A DNA stretch of 24,327 bases from Archaeoglobus_B sp964471215 (lineage in GTDB: Archaea > Halobacteriota > Archaeoglobi > Archaeoglobales > Archaeoglobaceae): the NCBI GenBank assembly GCA_964471215.1, contig CAYYFC010000023.1, forward strand, positions 1 through 24,327, read 5' to 3'. Positions within the stretch are counted from its first letter, which is position 1. The number at the start of each line of letters is the position of its first letter. Made by a program: the position numbers and the translations under genes. The notes beneath the pieces are model-generated. The model saw only the letters and a program-made list of their open reading frames with translations, did not search any database and was not told where the DNA came from. This document shows, one piece after another, positions 14,316-22,647 of this stretch.

Positions 14316-15134
14316 ATGTCCTCAGATATCATAGTTGCGCATACACCAGATGCCGATGACGCTTTCATGTTCTATGCACTGGTAACAGGCAGGATAAGGA
14401 CTAGGTTGAAAATAAAATATGTGATAGATGATATAGAAACTTTAAATAGAATGGCATTTAAGAAAACCTTTGACGTTACGGCGCTGTCAGTTCATGCGTA
14501 TGCTTATCTAAGCGACAGGTATAGAATTCTATCGGCTGGAGCAAGTGTCGGTAACGGATATGGACCCATAGTCGTTTCAAAAGATTATATCGATTTAAGA
14601 GGTAGTAGAATAGCTATACCGGGAAGGTACACTACTTCATATCTCCTGTTAAAACTCGCAGTAGATGATTTCAAACCTGTTGAGATGAGATTCGATGAAA
14701 TAATCGATGCGGTTAAAGACGGTAAGGTCGATGCGGGATTGCTCATACACGAGGGTCAGATAACGTATGAAGAATACGGACTGAAAAAGGTGTTTGATAT
14801 ATGGGAATGGTGGTTCGAGACGACAGGATTACCGCTGCCACTGGGTATAAATGTTATAAGTAGGGATATACCTGAAAAAGATCAGATTGAGTTTCTCAGG
14901 GCCTTTAGGGAGAGTATAATGTATGCTTTGAACAACGTAGACGAGGCGTTGGAGTATGCTATGAAATACTCAAGGGGCATGGATAGGGATCTCACGAGGA
15001 GATTCGCACTCATGTACGTAAACGAATACACGTTGAAAATGCCGGAAGAGGTAGTTAAAGCTATAGAGAAGCTTTATGAGATGTCTGAGGAGAGAGGATT
15101 CTTCAGGAAACCCGTACTGGACATACTTTATTAA
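14316..15134 (+). CDS. mqnD: MqnD-type 1,4-dihydroxy-6-naphthoate synthase
   Basis: MqnD acts in the futalosine route to menaquinone and converts cyclic dehypoxanthine futalosine to 1,4-dihydroxy-6-naphthoate. The 272-residue protein has the family start HTPDADDAFMFYALVTGRI. It continues with FDVTALSVHAYAYLSDRY, GNGYGPIVVSKDY, a periplasmic-binding-like core, AGLLIHEGQITYEEYGL and TTGLPLPLGINVISRDIP. The paralogue MqnA has a similar fold but different motifs; the LIHEGQ and LPLPLG segments favour MqnD. Archaeoglobales respire with menaquinone, so the gene fits the lineage. No other mqn gene adjoins it; ubiX in this window may belong to the same pathway. Confidence 0.9.
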   Translation: MSSDIIVAHTPDADDAFMFYALVTGRIRTRLKIKYVIDDIETLNRMAFKKTFDVTALSVHAYAYLSDRYRILSAGASVGNGYGPIVVSKDYIDLRGSRIAIPGRYTTSYLLLKLAVDDFKPVEMRFDEIIDAVKDGKVDAGLLIHEGQITYEEYGLKKVFDIWEWWFETTGLPLPLGINVISRDIPEKDQIEFLRAFRESIMYALNNVDEALEYAMKYSRGMDRDLTRRFALMYVNEYTLKMPEEVVKAIEKLYEMSEERGFFRKPVLDILY

Positions 15135-15166
15135 AGTTTTTATTCAAGTAGTTTTAATCAAATTTA

Positions 15167-16816
15167 ATGCCGGTAATAACGCTATACTGGGAGGAGCTGG
15201 AAAGGCTTGTTGGATGTAGCAGAGAGAAGATACTGAAAAAATTACCGATGCTTGGTTGCGATATAGAGAGAATTCATGAGGACAGTTTAGATGTTGAATT
15301 TTTTCCAAACAGACCAGATCTTTACAGTGTTGAGGGGGTTGCAAGAGCGTTAAGAGGGTTCCTGGATATAGAACCAGGTTATAAGAATTACGATGTTAAG
15401 AGGGGAAGTTGGAGAATATACGTTGATGAATCGGTTTTACATGTGAGACCTAGGATAAGGTGTTGTGTTGTCAGGAATATAGAGATGAGCGATGAAGTTA
15501 TAAGATCTCTTATGGAAGTTCAGGAAGACTTGCACTGGACTATTGGCAGGAACAGGAGAAGGATGGCGATAGGTGTTCACGATTTGAATAAGATAAGATT
15601 CCCGCTTTTTTATAAGGCCGTCAACTCCAAATTCTCATTTATACCACTTGACTTTACAAGGGTAATGACAGTTGAGGAAATACTGAGGGAACATCCAAAG
15701 GGTAAGAAATTCGCATTTATACTCGAGGGAAAGGACAGATATCCGATGATAATAGATTCAGATGGTGATGCGATATCTTTTCCACCAATTATAAATTCTG
15801 AGAAGACAAGAGTGACTGAAAAGACTAGAAATTTGTTTATAGATGTAACGGGATTTGATGATAATGTCGATAAGGCACTGAACATATTGGCAACTATGCT
15901 CGCAGATAGAGGTGGTGTTATAGAATCAGTTGAGATAGTATACGGAGATAGAACAGTAATTTCACCGGATCTAAGGGCTAAGAGAATGGTGATAAAGAAA
16001 TCAGAAATAGAAGGGCTTTTGGGATTCAAACTGAGCGATTCAGATATAAAGAGATCGCTTGAAAGGATGAGATTCGGTGTCGAAAGAATAGATGAAAATA
16101 GTGTGGTCGTTGCTGTTCCGCCCTATAGAGCCGATATAATGCATGAATGGGACGTGATAGAGGACATAGCGATAGGCTACGGATACGACAGAATAGAGCC
16201 CGAATATCCTCAGACAAATACCATTGGGCTTACACACAAGTGGAATGAGATAAAGAATGCTGTGAGAAATATAATGATTGGACTTGGCTTTCTTGAAGTT
16301 GTAACTTTCACATTAACAAATGAAAGGATTCAATTCGATTATATGAGAAGGGAAAGACCCGAGCCTTGGAAAACTTATGTTCCTGTAATGCATCCGTTAA
16401 CAGAGGATCATACGATCATAAGAACAGATCTACTGCCAAAGCTACTTGAAGTTTTATCAATGAACAAGCATCATCCCATGCCACAGAAAATATTTGAGGT
16501 TGGGGATGTTGTTGTCGATATGAAGAACAGATTGAGATTGTGCGCATGCTCAACACACTCCAGAGCGAATTTCTCAGAGATAAGAAGCATTGTACAGGTC
16601 GTTATGAGGGAGTTAAACGTAAAGTGGGATGTTGAGGAGAGCAAAAATGAAGCATTTATAGATGGTAGAAGAGCGGATATAATGGTTGGGGGTAAGAGGA
16701 TCGGTGTGTTCGGTGAGATACATCCAGAAGTCCTTGAGAACTTCGATATAAATAATCCAGTGGTGGCATTTGAGATAGATTTAACAGAGATATTCGACTG
16801 TGGAAAACTCTTATAA
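15167..16816 (+). CDS. pheT: Phenylalanyl-tRNA synthetase beta subunit
   Basis: PheT pairs with PheS to charge tRNA-Phe. The 549-residue archaeal/eukaryotic-type beta subunit starts with MPVITLYWEELERLVGCS. It continues with VEFFPNRPDLYSVEGVARAL, a B3/4-type region, a B5 domain (about residues 270-345, with VAVPPYRADIMHEWDVIEDI) and a class II-like core with VMHPLTEDHTIIRTDLLPKL and KIFEVGDVV. The family's normal length is retained. pheS is not adjacent, as is common in archaea. The gene starts 32 bases after mqnD, where an A/T-rich segment could hold a promoter or allow read-through. Confidence 0.96.
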   Translation: MPVITLYWEELERLVGCSREKILKKLPMLGCDIERIHEDSLDVEFFPNRPDLYSVEGVARALRGFLDIEPGYKNYDVKRGSWRIYVDESVLHVRPRIRCCVVRNIEMSDEVIRSLMEVQEDLHWTIGRNRRRMAIGVHDLNKIRFPLFYKAVNSKFSFIPLDFTRVMTVEEILREHPKGKKFAFILEGKDRYPMIIDSDGDAISFPPIINSEKTRVTEKTRNLFIDVTGFDDNVDKALNILATMLADRGGVIESVEIVYGDRTVISPDLRAKRMVIKKSEIEGLLGFKLSDSDIKRSLERMRFGVERIDENSVVVAVPPYRADIMHEWDVIEDIAIGYGYDRIEPEYPQTNTIGLTHKWNEIKNAVRNIMIGLGFLEVVTFTLTNERIQFDYMRRERPEPWKTYVPVMHPLTEDHTIIRTDLLPKLLEVLSMNKHHPMPQKIFEVGDVVVDMKNRLRLCACSTHSRANFSEIRSIVQVVMRELNVKWDVEESKNEAFIDGRRADIMVGGKRIGVFGEIHPEVLENFDINNPVVAFEIDLTEIFDCGKLL

Positions 16817-16859
16817 CCGCTAGCTTAAGAATTATATAATAATAATTATATAATAAAAA

Positions 16860-16920
16860 GTTATAGTAACATGAACGAAACATTTATATACTAAGTTATA
16901 TTAACCTAATGTTAGTAAAC
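16860..16920 (+). promoter_or_regulatory. Heat-shock operon promoter with HSR1-type operator
   Basis: A TATA box (CATTTATATAC, 16881-16891) is followed by TTAAC-CTAAT-GTTAG (16901-16915). That matches, with one base change, the CTAAC-N5-GTTAG palindrome reported for HSR1 in A. fulgidus. It covers the expected transcription start, so bound HSR1 should repress its own operon. Two near-identical 11-mers, GTTATAGTAAC (16860-16870) and GTTATATTAAC (16895-16905), flank the TATA box 35 bases apart. Upstream, ATTATATAAT occurs twice (16831-16840 and 16845-16854). Confidence 0.75.
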
Positions 16921-16939
16921 TAAGGTAATCGGTGATTGC

Positions 16940-17587
16940 ATGGACATAGACGAACTGCTTGAAGTGCTGGGGAATGAGAGTAGAAGGAGGATACTATCAC
17001 TGCTGGCAAAGAAGCCATGCTATGTAAGTGAGATCTCATACTGCTTGAAAATGGCACCGAAAGTTGTACTGGAGCATCTTGAAAAGTTGGAAAGGGTAGG
17101 GATCGTGAAAAGCTTTGAGGAGGGCAGAAGGAGATACTACTACATAGATAAGAGTATAAGGCTGGAGATAACGATATCACCGCATAGATTTTATACGAGT
17201 CTTACATCAGATAAGAACTTCGACGAATGCATGGATATAGCATCAAAGCTGATAGGTGATCTTAACGCAAAAACGATATCTGAGATGAATGAGGTAATAA
17301 GGAAAATAGAGGAAACTCAGAAGTTGTTCTCAAAGATTCAGTGCTACATGAACTCAAAACTAAATGAAATCATAGAGAAGCTATTTGACGAATTCGAAAA
17401 AGTTGCCGAAAGCGATATGGAGAAGATGGTACTATTTGGATTGATTAAGGGTATGAGATCATTTGAAATTGCAGAGGAATTTGGTTTATTATATTCGGAG
17501 GTTGAGAAGACACTTGAAAAGCTGAGGAGAAAGGGTTTGGTTGAAAAGGTTATAGTCGACGATGATGTTATTTGGAGGATTAGGTGA
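16940..17587 (+). CDS. hsr1: Heat-shock transcriptional regulator HSR1 (winged helix)
   Basis: This 215-residue protein begins with an ArsR-like winged helix (about residues 1-75). The region reads LLEVLGNESRRRILSLLAKK, YVSEISYCLKMAPKVVLEHL and the wing GRRRYYYIDK. A helical linker follows, then a second winged-helix-like segment (about 165-215, MRSFEIAEEFGLLYSEVEKT and RRKGLVEKVIVDDDVIW). The gene order with cdc48 and hsp20 is the same as that of A. fulgidus AF1298-AF1297-AF1296, in which AF1298 is HSR1, a heat-shock regulator that binds its own promoter. An HSR1-type inverted repeat is present here too. GGTGATTGC before the ATG is the ribosome-binding site, and the stop overlaps the cdc48 start. 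Confidence 0.9.
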   Translation: MDIDELLEVLGNESRRRILSLLAKKPCYVSEISYCLKMAPKVVLEHLEKLERVGIVKSFEEGRRRYYYIDKSIRLEITISPHRFYTSLTSDKNFDECMDIASKLIGDLNAKTISEMNEVIRKIEETQKLFSKIQCYMNSKLNEIIEKLFDEFEKVAESDMEKMVLFGLIKGMRSFEIAEEFGLLYSEVEKTLEKLRRKGLVEKVIVDDDVIWRIR

Positions 17588-19938
17588 TGGTTATGAAGAA
17601 AAAGGAGGCTGTGTTGAGGGTTGCGGAGGCGTATTACAGAGATGTAGGTAGGGGAATTGCTAGGGTAGATCCAGAGGTCATGGAAGAGTTGGGACTGCAG
17701 AGCGGCGACATAATTGAAATAATAGGCAGAGAATCCGTGCCAGCAATAGTCTGGCCAGGGTATCCCGAGGATAGGGGAAAGGAGATAATTAGAATCGACG
17801 GGAGTCTGAGAAATAATGCAGGAGTAGGAATCGATGATAGGGTGAAGATTAGAAAGGTCGAGGCAAAAAGAGCTGAAAGAGTCGTTCTAGCACCAACCGA
17901 ACCTGTTAGATTAATGGGTGGAGAAGATTACCTGTTAAGACTTCTGGAGGGAAGGCCGGTTAAAAGGGGTCAGAAGATTAGGGTTGAAGTATTCGGACAC
18001 GTATTAACGTTTGTCATAGTTTCAACGAGACCTGCAGGAGTCGTAATAGTAAGTAGAACTACAAATGTAGAACTTAAGGAGAGACCAGTTGAGGAGATAA
18101 AGAGACATGTTCCAAATGTAACGTATGAGGATATAGGAGGTCTAAAGAGAGAACTAAGGCTTGTCAGAGAAATGATAGAATTGCCCTTAAAGCATCCTGA
18201 GATATTCCAGAGGCTAGGAATAGAACCTCCGAAGGGAGTACTTCTCTACGGTCCTCCAGGAACCGGTAAGACGCTAATTGCAAAGGCAGTTGCAAACGAG
18301 GTTGATGCACATTTCATATCGATAAGCGGACCCGAGATAATGAGCAAGTATTACGGAGAATCTGAACAGAGACTTAGAGAGATATTTGAGGAGGCAAAGG
18401 AAAATGCGCCATCGATAATATTCATAGATGAAATAGATTCGATAGCACCCAAGAGAGAGGAGGTAACGGGAGAAGTAGAGAGGAGAGTTGTAGCACAGTT
18501 ACTCGCCCTTATGGACGGTCTTGAGGCAAGAGGTGATGTAATAGTCATAGCAGCAACAAACAGGCCGGATGCAATAGATCCAGCTCTTAGAAGGCCTGGA
18601 AGGTTTGACAGAGAAATAGAAATCGGTGTACCTGACAGAGATGGGAGGAAGGAAATCCTTGAGATTCATACAAGAAGAATGCCTCTGGCGGAGGATGTGG
18701 ATCTTGATCAGCTTGCAGATTTAACAATAGGGTTCGTCGGTGCGGATCTCGCTGCACTCTGCAAAGAGGCAGCAATGCACGCTCTAAGAAGGGTTCTACC
18801 GGAAATAGATATAGAAGCTGAAGAAATTCCAAAAGAAGTCCTTGAGAATCTAAAGGTTACAATGGATGATTTCCTAGAGGCACTGAAGAATATAGAACCA
18901 TCTGCGATGAGAGAGGTTTTGGTAGAAGTCCCCAAGGTTAGATGGGATGATATAGGAGGACTTGAGCATGCAAAGCAGGAATTAAGGGAAGCAGTCGAAT
19001 GGCCTTTGAAATATCCGGAATTGTTCAAAACTGTGAATATAAAGCCTCCAAAGGGTATACTCCTCTATGGTCCCCCAGGAACTGGTAAAACTCTTTTGGC
19101 AAAGGCAGTTGCAAACGAGGCAAATGCAAACTTCATAAGCGTTAAGGGTCCTGAGCTTCTAAGCAAGTGGTTTGGAGAAAGTGAAAAGCATGTCAGAGAT
19201 ATGTTCAGAAAGGCAAGACAGGTTGCGCCATGTATAATATTCTTCGACGAAATAGATGCATTGGCACCAAGAAGAGGTGCCTTAGGAGATACTCACGCAA
19301 CCGAGAGGGTTGTAAGCCAGCTTTTAACGGAATTGGATGGACTGGAAGAACTGAAGGATGTAGTAGTTCTGGCAGCAACAAACAGACCTGATATGATAGA
19401 TCCGGCCTTGTTAAGACCAGGAAGAATTGAAAGGCACATATATATACCGCCACCAGATAAAAATGCCAGAAAGGAAATATTTAAGATACATTTAAGAGGA
19501 AAGCCACTAGGATATGACGCAGAGGACGTAAAAATTGCTATAGAAGAGATTAAAAAGGAGATAAAAGATGAAAAGGAATTAAAAATCTTGGAATCTATAA
19601 AACCCGAGGAGTTTGAAATTGAAAAAGTCCCCGAGGAGATTAGGTGTAAACTCGAGGAGAAGCTCAGAGATATAATCATTAACTGGCTTGCAGAAAAGAC
19701 AGAGGGATATACGGGAGCTGATATTGAGGCTATATGCAGGGAGGCTGGTATGCTGGCGATAAGAGAGGCGATAAGGTCCGATATGAGTAGAGAAGATGTA
19801 AAGGAGATTGCAAAAAAGATTAGAATTACCAGAAGACACTTTGAAAAAACACTTAAAAAGATTAAACCGAGTTTAACAAAGGAGGATCTGGAAAGGTATG
19901 AGGAGATTGTTGAGACTTTTCATAGGATGTATGCTTAG
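17587..19938 (+). CDS. cdc48: Cdc48/VAT AAA+ ATPase (double ATPase unfoldase)
   Basis: This archaeal p97 homologue unfolds proteins for degradation or remodelling. It has an N domain (about 1-185), D1 with Walker A GPPGTGKT (about 222-229) and Walker B IIFIDEID (about 277-284), and D2 with Walker A GPPGTGKT (about 495-502) and Walker B IIFFDEID (about 550-557). The pore residues are YY in SKYYGESE (D1) and WF in SKWFGESE (D2). The protein is longer than usual because D2 carries a charged helical insertion of roughly 50 residues (about 645-700), rich in Lys and Glu, between HLRGKPLGYDAEDV and WLAEKTEGYTGADIEA. The ATG at 17587 overlaps the hsr1 stop and has GGAGG 9 bases upstream; a GTG at 17584 is an alternative. 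It is the second gene of the heat-shock operon. Confidence 0.97.
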   Translation: MVMKKKEAVLRVAEAYYRDVGRGIARVDPEVMEELGLQSGDIIEIIGRESVPAIVWPGYPEDRGKEIIRIDGSLRNNAGVGIDDRVKIRKVEAKRAERVVLAPTEPVRLMGGEDYLLRLLEGRPVKRGQKIRVEVFGHVLTFVIVSTRPAGVVIVSRTTNVELKERPVEEIKRHVPNVTYEDIGGLKRELRLVREMIELPLKHPEIFQRLGIEPPKGVLLYGPPGTGKTLIAKAVANEVDAHFISISGPEIMSKYYGESEQRLREIFEEAKENAPSIIFIDEIDSIAPKREEVTGEVERRVVAQLLALMDGLEARGDVIVIAATNRPDAIDPALRRPGRFDREIEIGVPDRDGRKEILEIHTRRMPLAEDVDLDQLADLTIGFVGADLAALCKEAAMHALRRVLPEIDIEAEEIPKEVLENLKVTMDDFLEALKNIEPSAMREVLVEVPKVRWDDIGGLEHAKQELREAVEWPLKYPELFKTVNIKPPKGILLYGPPGTGKTLLAKAVANEANANFISVKGPELLSKWFGESEKHVRDMFRKARQVAPCIIFFDEIDALAPRRGALGDTHATERVVSQLLTELDGLEELKDVVVLAATNRPDMIDPALLRPGRIERHIYIPPPDKNARKEIFKIHLRGKPLGYDAEDVKIAIEEIKKEIKDEKELKILESIKPEEFEIEKVPEEIRCKLEEKLRDIIINWLAEKTEGYTGADIEAICREAGMLAIREAIRSDMSREDVKEIAKKIRITRRHFEKTLKKIKPSLTKEDLERYEEIVETFHRMYA

Positions 19939-19950
19939 GAGGTGATCTGA

Positions 19951-20478
19951 ATGGTTTGGAGAAGAAGGAGGAGAGATTGGGACGATATATTTGATATATT
20001 CGGAAGGGAGTTTGAGATATTCGATGAGATATTTGATAGAATGATAAGGGATTTTGAGGAAATGTTCAGGAGGGCTGAAAGGGGAGAGATTAAACCCATA
20101 ATAAGGGGTTTCTCGATAAGAATAGGACCGGATGGAAAACCGGAGATAAAGGAATTTGGAACGAAGTCTGAAAAGATCATAAAGGAGGGTATAGAGGAAA
20201 GAAAGCCCCTAATCGATGTAATAGAAACGGATGACGAGGTTCAGGTAATAGCTGAAATGCCCGGTGTTAATAAGGAAGACATAGACTTAAGTGCCAGTGA
20301 GAAGTCGCTTGAAATAAGGGCTGAAGGAGAAAACAGAAGGTATTACGAGGTTGTCGACTTACCGTGCGAGGTAATACCTGAATCCGCAAAGGCGAGGTAT
20401 AACAACGGAGTTCTTGAAGTAGTGCTGAAGAAGAAGTATCCAAGCAGCAAGGAGAAGAAGAAGATAAGGATTGAATAA
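19951..20478 (+). CDS. hsp20: Hsp20/alpha-crystallin small heat-shock protein
   Basis: Small heat-shock proteins hold unfolding proteins in large oligomers. The 175-residue protein has an N-terminal arm that is unusually Arg/Asp/Phe-rich (WRRRRRDWDDIFDIFGREF). The alpha-crystallin domain (about residues 85-170) includes PLIDVIETDDEVQVIAEMPG and the conserved AKARYNNGVLEVVLKK. The C-terminal KKIRIE supplies the I-x-I tail motif that docks neighbouring subunits. GGAGGTGATC before the ATG is an excellent ribosome-binding site. The gene is 12 bases after cdc48, and its stop lies six bases from the end of convergent rtcA. As third gene of the HSR1 operon it should be heat-induced. Confidence 0.96.
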   Translation: MVWRRRRRDWDDIFDIFGREFEIFDEIFDRMIRDFEEMFRRAERGEIKPIIRGFSIRIGPDGKPEIKEFGTKSEKIIKEGIEERKPLIDVIETDDEVQVIAEMPGVNKEDIDLSASEKSLEIRAEGENRRYYEVVDLPCEVIPESAKARYNNGVLEVVLKKKYPSSKEKKKIRIE

Positions 20479-20484
20479 ATTGAT

Positions 20485-21489
20485 CTAGCTCAGTATACCC
20501 TTACCCTTTATCTCAATTTTTTTTCCATCAATCTTTATAATATCGCCTAAGAACTTCTGTATTACGTATGCATTACTTGTCTGATGCAGAGTAACCTCCG
20601 TTGTTGTGTATCTTGTTATACCCTTTGCAACGCTTGCAAAAACCATTATCTGATCTGCCAAGTATCTGTCAAATATTCCGTCACACCTCAGTTCCCTTAT
20701 AAGATTTCTGGCACACTCCTCACCAACTTCCTCCGCTCTCTTACCCTTTTCGCCTAACGCGACACCACCCTTATAACCGCACCAAAGCGTTATTCCAGAG
20801 CCGGTTGAAAAACCCTCGCAAACCTCTATTTTTATATCTGCACTGAATCCGCTTGAATTCAGAACAGACAAGGCAGAATTTGCCTGTCTTTCTGCTACGT
20901 GCTTCGGTAAGTTCTGACAGTGACTTATACCCTCTATACTGCATCTTATCTCCTCAAACTCCTTGCCCTTTAGCTTAGACGGATGAACGAATACGTTTAC
21001 GATCCCTCCACCCTTGGGGTAATATCCTCTCTTTATAAGCTCTATATCTATATTCGCTCCGATCTCTTTCAGTGTTTTGAACGTGACATTTCTCAAATAA
21101 TCGATTGATGGTGACCACTTTACATCCGTTCCTCCCCTTATCTCGAAAAATATTTCCCCTTCGGCTATGAGCGATGGTAGAAGAATTGTCTGCAGTATTA
21201 GACTTATACTTCCTGCAGTTCCTATATCTATTTTAAAATCGCCACTTCTAACACTTCTAGGCTTAAATACAACTCTTGTCGATCCTAGTCTCAAACCCTC
21301 AACGTCGGCGTTTGTCAGTTTTTTCGCGCACTCAATTCCCTTTAAATGCTGCATTGCCAGACCGGGTTTTGGTCTATTGGCTCTTATATTGTATATTTCA
21401 ACCGGTTCGCCTGTTATGCACGATAAAGCTATCGACGTTCTGAGTATCTGCCCGCCTCCTTCACCATAGCTACCATCAACTTTAATCAT
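20485..21489 (-). CDS. rtcA: RNA 3'-terminal phosphate cyclase
   Basis: RtcA uses ATP to convert RNA 3'-phosphates to 2',3'-cyclic phosphates. The start motif DGSYGEGGGQILRTSIALS, then IRANRPKPGLAMQHL and STGSGITLW, is typical. The catalytic histidine is in TLHQTSNAYVIQKFLGD (His302 from the ATG at 21489), corresponding to the adenylated histidine of E. coli RtcA. The ATG at 21489 is chosen over a TTG one codon upstream. The length of 334 residues is normal. It is convergent with hsp20 and divergent from the methyltransferase gene, with about 40 bases between the two starts. Confidence 0.96.
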   Translation of the reverse strand: MIKVDGSYGEGGGQILRTSIALSCITGEPVEIYNIRANRPKPGLAMQHLKGIECAKKLTNADVEGLRLGSTRVVFKPRSVRSGDFKIDIGTAGSISLILQTILLPSLIAEGEIFFEIRGGTDVKWSPSIDYLRNVTFKTLKEIGANIDIELIKRGYYPKGGGIVNVFVHPSKLKGKEFEEIRCSIEGISHCQNLPKHVAERQANSALSVLNSSGFSADIKIEVCEGFSTGSGITLWCGYKGGVALGEKGKRAEEVGEECARNLIRELRCDGIFDRYLADQIMVFASVAKGITRYTTTEVTLHQTSNAYVIQKFLGDIIKIDGKKIEIKGKGILS

Positions 21490-21530
21490 CAAAGGCTTAA
21501 TTTATTAAACTGTATTTATCATCTTTTGTT

Positions 21531-22382
21531 GTGGGAATCAAGGAATTTTTGAGAGGAAGAGTAAGCGACGAAGAATTGAAAAAAGTAACCAGAAGTTTTG
21601 AGATTATAGGGGATGTAGTTGTGATAAATCTGCCCGATGATGTTATGCATTTAAAGGATTTGATAGTTCAGGCTATTCTGAGCAGACATAAGAACGTTAA
21701 AACGATTCTAAGAAAGATAGGTGAGGTGGGAGGAGTTTACAGGGTTGCCAGATACGAGATACTGTACGGTGAAAAGACAGAGACAATTGCAAAGGAATTT
21801 GGATGCAGATTCCTTGTTGATCCGACAAAGGTTTATTACTCTTCCAAACTGTCAACCGAAAGGGGAAGAATCGCAAGACTTGTTAGGGAAGGAGAAAGAG
21901 TTCTTGTCATGTTTGCTGGTGTGGGGCCGTATGCAATACTTATCGCAAGACTTTCAAAACCGAAGGAGGTTATAGGAGTTGAGATAAATCCGATTGCGGT
22001 TGAGTACTTTAAAAAGAACGTGATTTTGAACAAGGTTCAAGATGTCGTAAAGGTTTACGAGGGTGATGTTAGAGATGTTGTTCCAAAACTCGAGGGTAGA
22101 TTTGATAGGATTTTAATGCCCGCACCCTATTCGGCCGAAGACTTCGTGTACTTACTTAAAGATAAGGTTAAGATAGGAGGCTTCGTTCACTACTATACCT
22201 TTGCTGGTGAGGAAGAGGAGTCGAAGCTCCCTCTGAGGGTTAAGGATCTGTTTAGGAAACACGGGATTATCGTTGATGTTGCTTGTATGAGAGTCTGCGG
22301 CAGCTTTGCGCCAAGGGTCTACAGATTCGTCCTGGATTTAAAAGTAGTCGGATTAACAGATAGTAAAAATAATATTATGTAA
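21531..22382 (+). CDS. Trm5-family tRNA methyltransferase paralogue with altered active-site motifs
   Basis: The 283-residue protein fits the Trm5 family, which uses S-adenosylmethionine to make N1-methylguanosine at tRNA position 37. FLVDPTKVYYSSKLSTERGRI precedes a Rossmann core with VLVMFAGVGPYAI (124-136) and VIGVEINPIAVEYF (148-160). Two usual landmarks differ: the SPRL segment reads SSKL (104-107), and the catalytic NLP reads MPAP (196-199). The N-terminal D1 domain of Trm5b is not evident either. So it may be a diverged paralogue with another target, or simply a divergent Trm5. It starts at a GTG; the true start is not certain. The end overlaps the next, convergent gene by eight bases. 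Confidence 0.75.
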   Translation: MGIKEFLRGRVSDEELKKVTRSFEIIGDVVVINLPDDVMHLKDLIVQAILSRHKNVKTILRKIGEVGGVYRVARYEILYGEKTETIAKEFGCRFLVDPTKVYYSSKLSTERGRIARLVREGERVLVMFAGVGPYAILIARLSKPKEVIGVEINPIAVEYFKKNVILNKVQDVVKVYEGDVRDVVPKLEGRFDRILMPAPYSAEDFVYLLKDKVKIGGFVHYYTFAGEEEESKLPLRVKDLFRKHGIIVDVACMRVCGSFAPRVYRFVLDLKVVGLTDSKNNIM

Positions 22383-22647
22383 TTGTAATCTCCAAATAAT
22401 CAGGATAAGCTTTTATCTCCTTTATTTTCTTTCCCAGTTCGAATCTGACTTTATCAACGAATCTTTCGGATGGCAGACCTAGAGTTGAAAGTATATACCC
22501 CATTAACAATGAGCTGTTCATAAACAGGAGACTAGCTAGACCCATGTCCAAGAAGATTTTCAGATTCTGTTCCCCCATTCTCTTATCGTATCCTCTTTCC
22601 CTCAGCCATCTCTCAAATTCGTCGATTGTAAGTTTTATCTTTTTCAT
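22375..22647 (-). CDS. Small protein of unknown function (90 aa)
   Basis: I do not recognise this gene. The product starts MKKIKLTIDEFERWLRERGYD, then has a moderately hydrophobic central stretch (about 28-60, LKIFLDMGLASLLFMNSSLLM), a helix with basic residues and a short strand at the end (YLEITIT). It lacks a signal peptide; the middle may be a buried helix rather than a membrane segment. It is a lone leftward gene convergent with the methyltransferase, overlapping by eight bases. A palindromic AGATATATCT at 22668-22677 lies about 25 bases before the start and may be its TATA box, which would give a leaderless message. Confidence 0.6.
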   Translation of the reverse strand: MKKIKLTIDEFERWLRERGYDKRMGEQNLKIFLDMGLASLLFMNSSLLMGYILSTLGLPSERFVDKVRFELGKKIKEIKAYPDYLEITIT

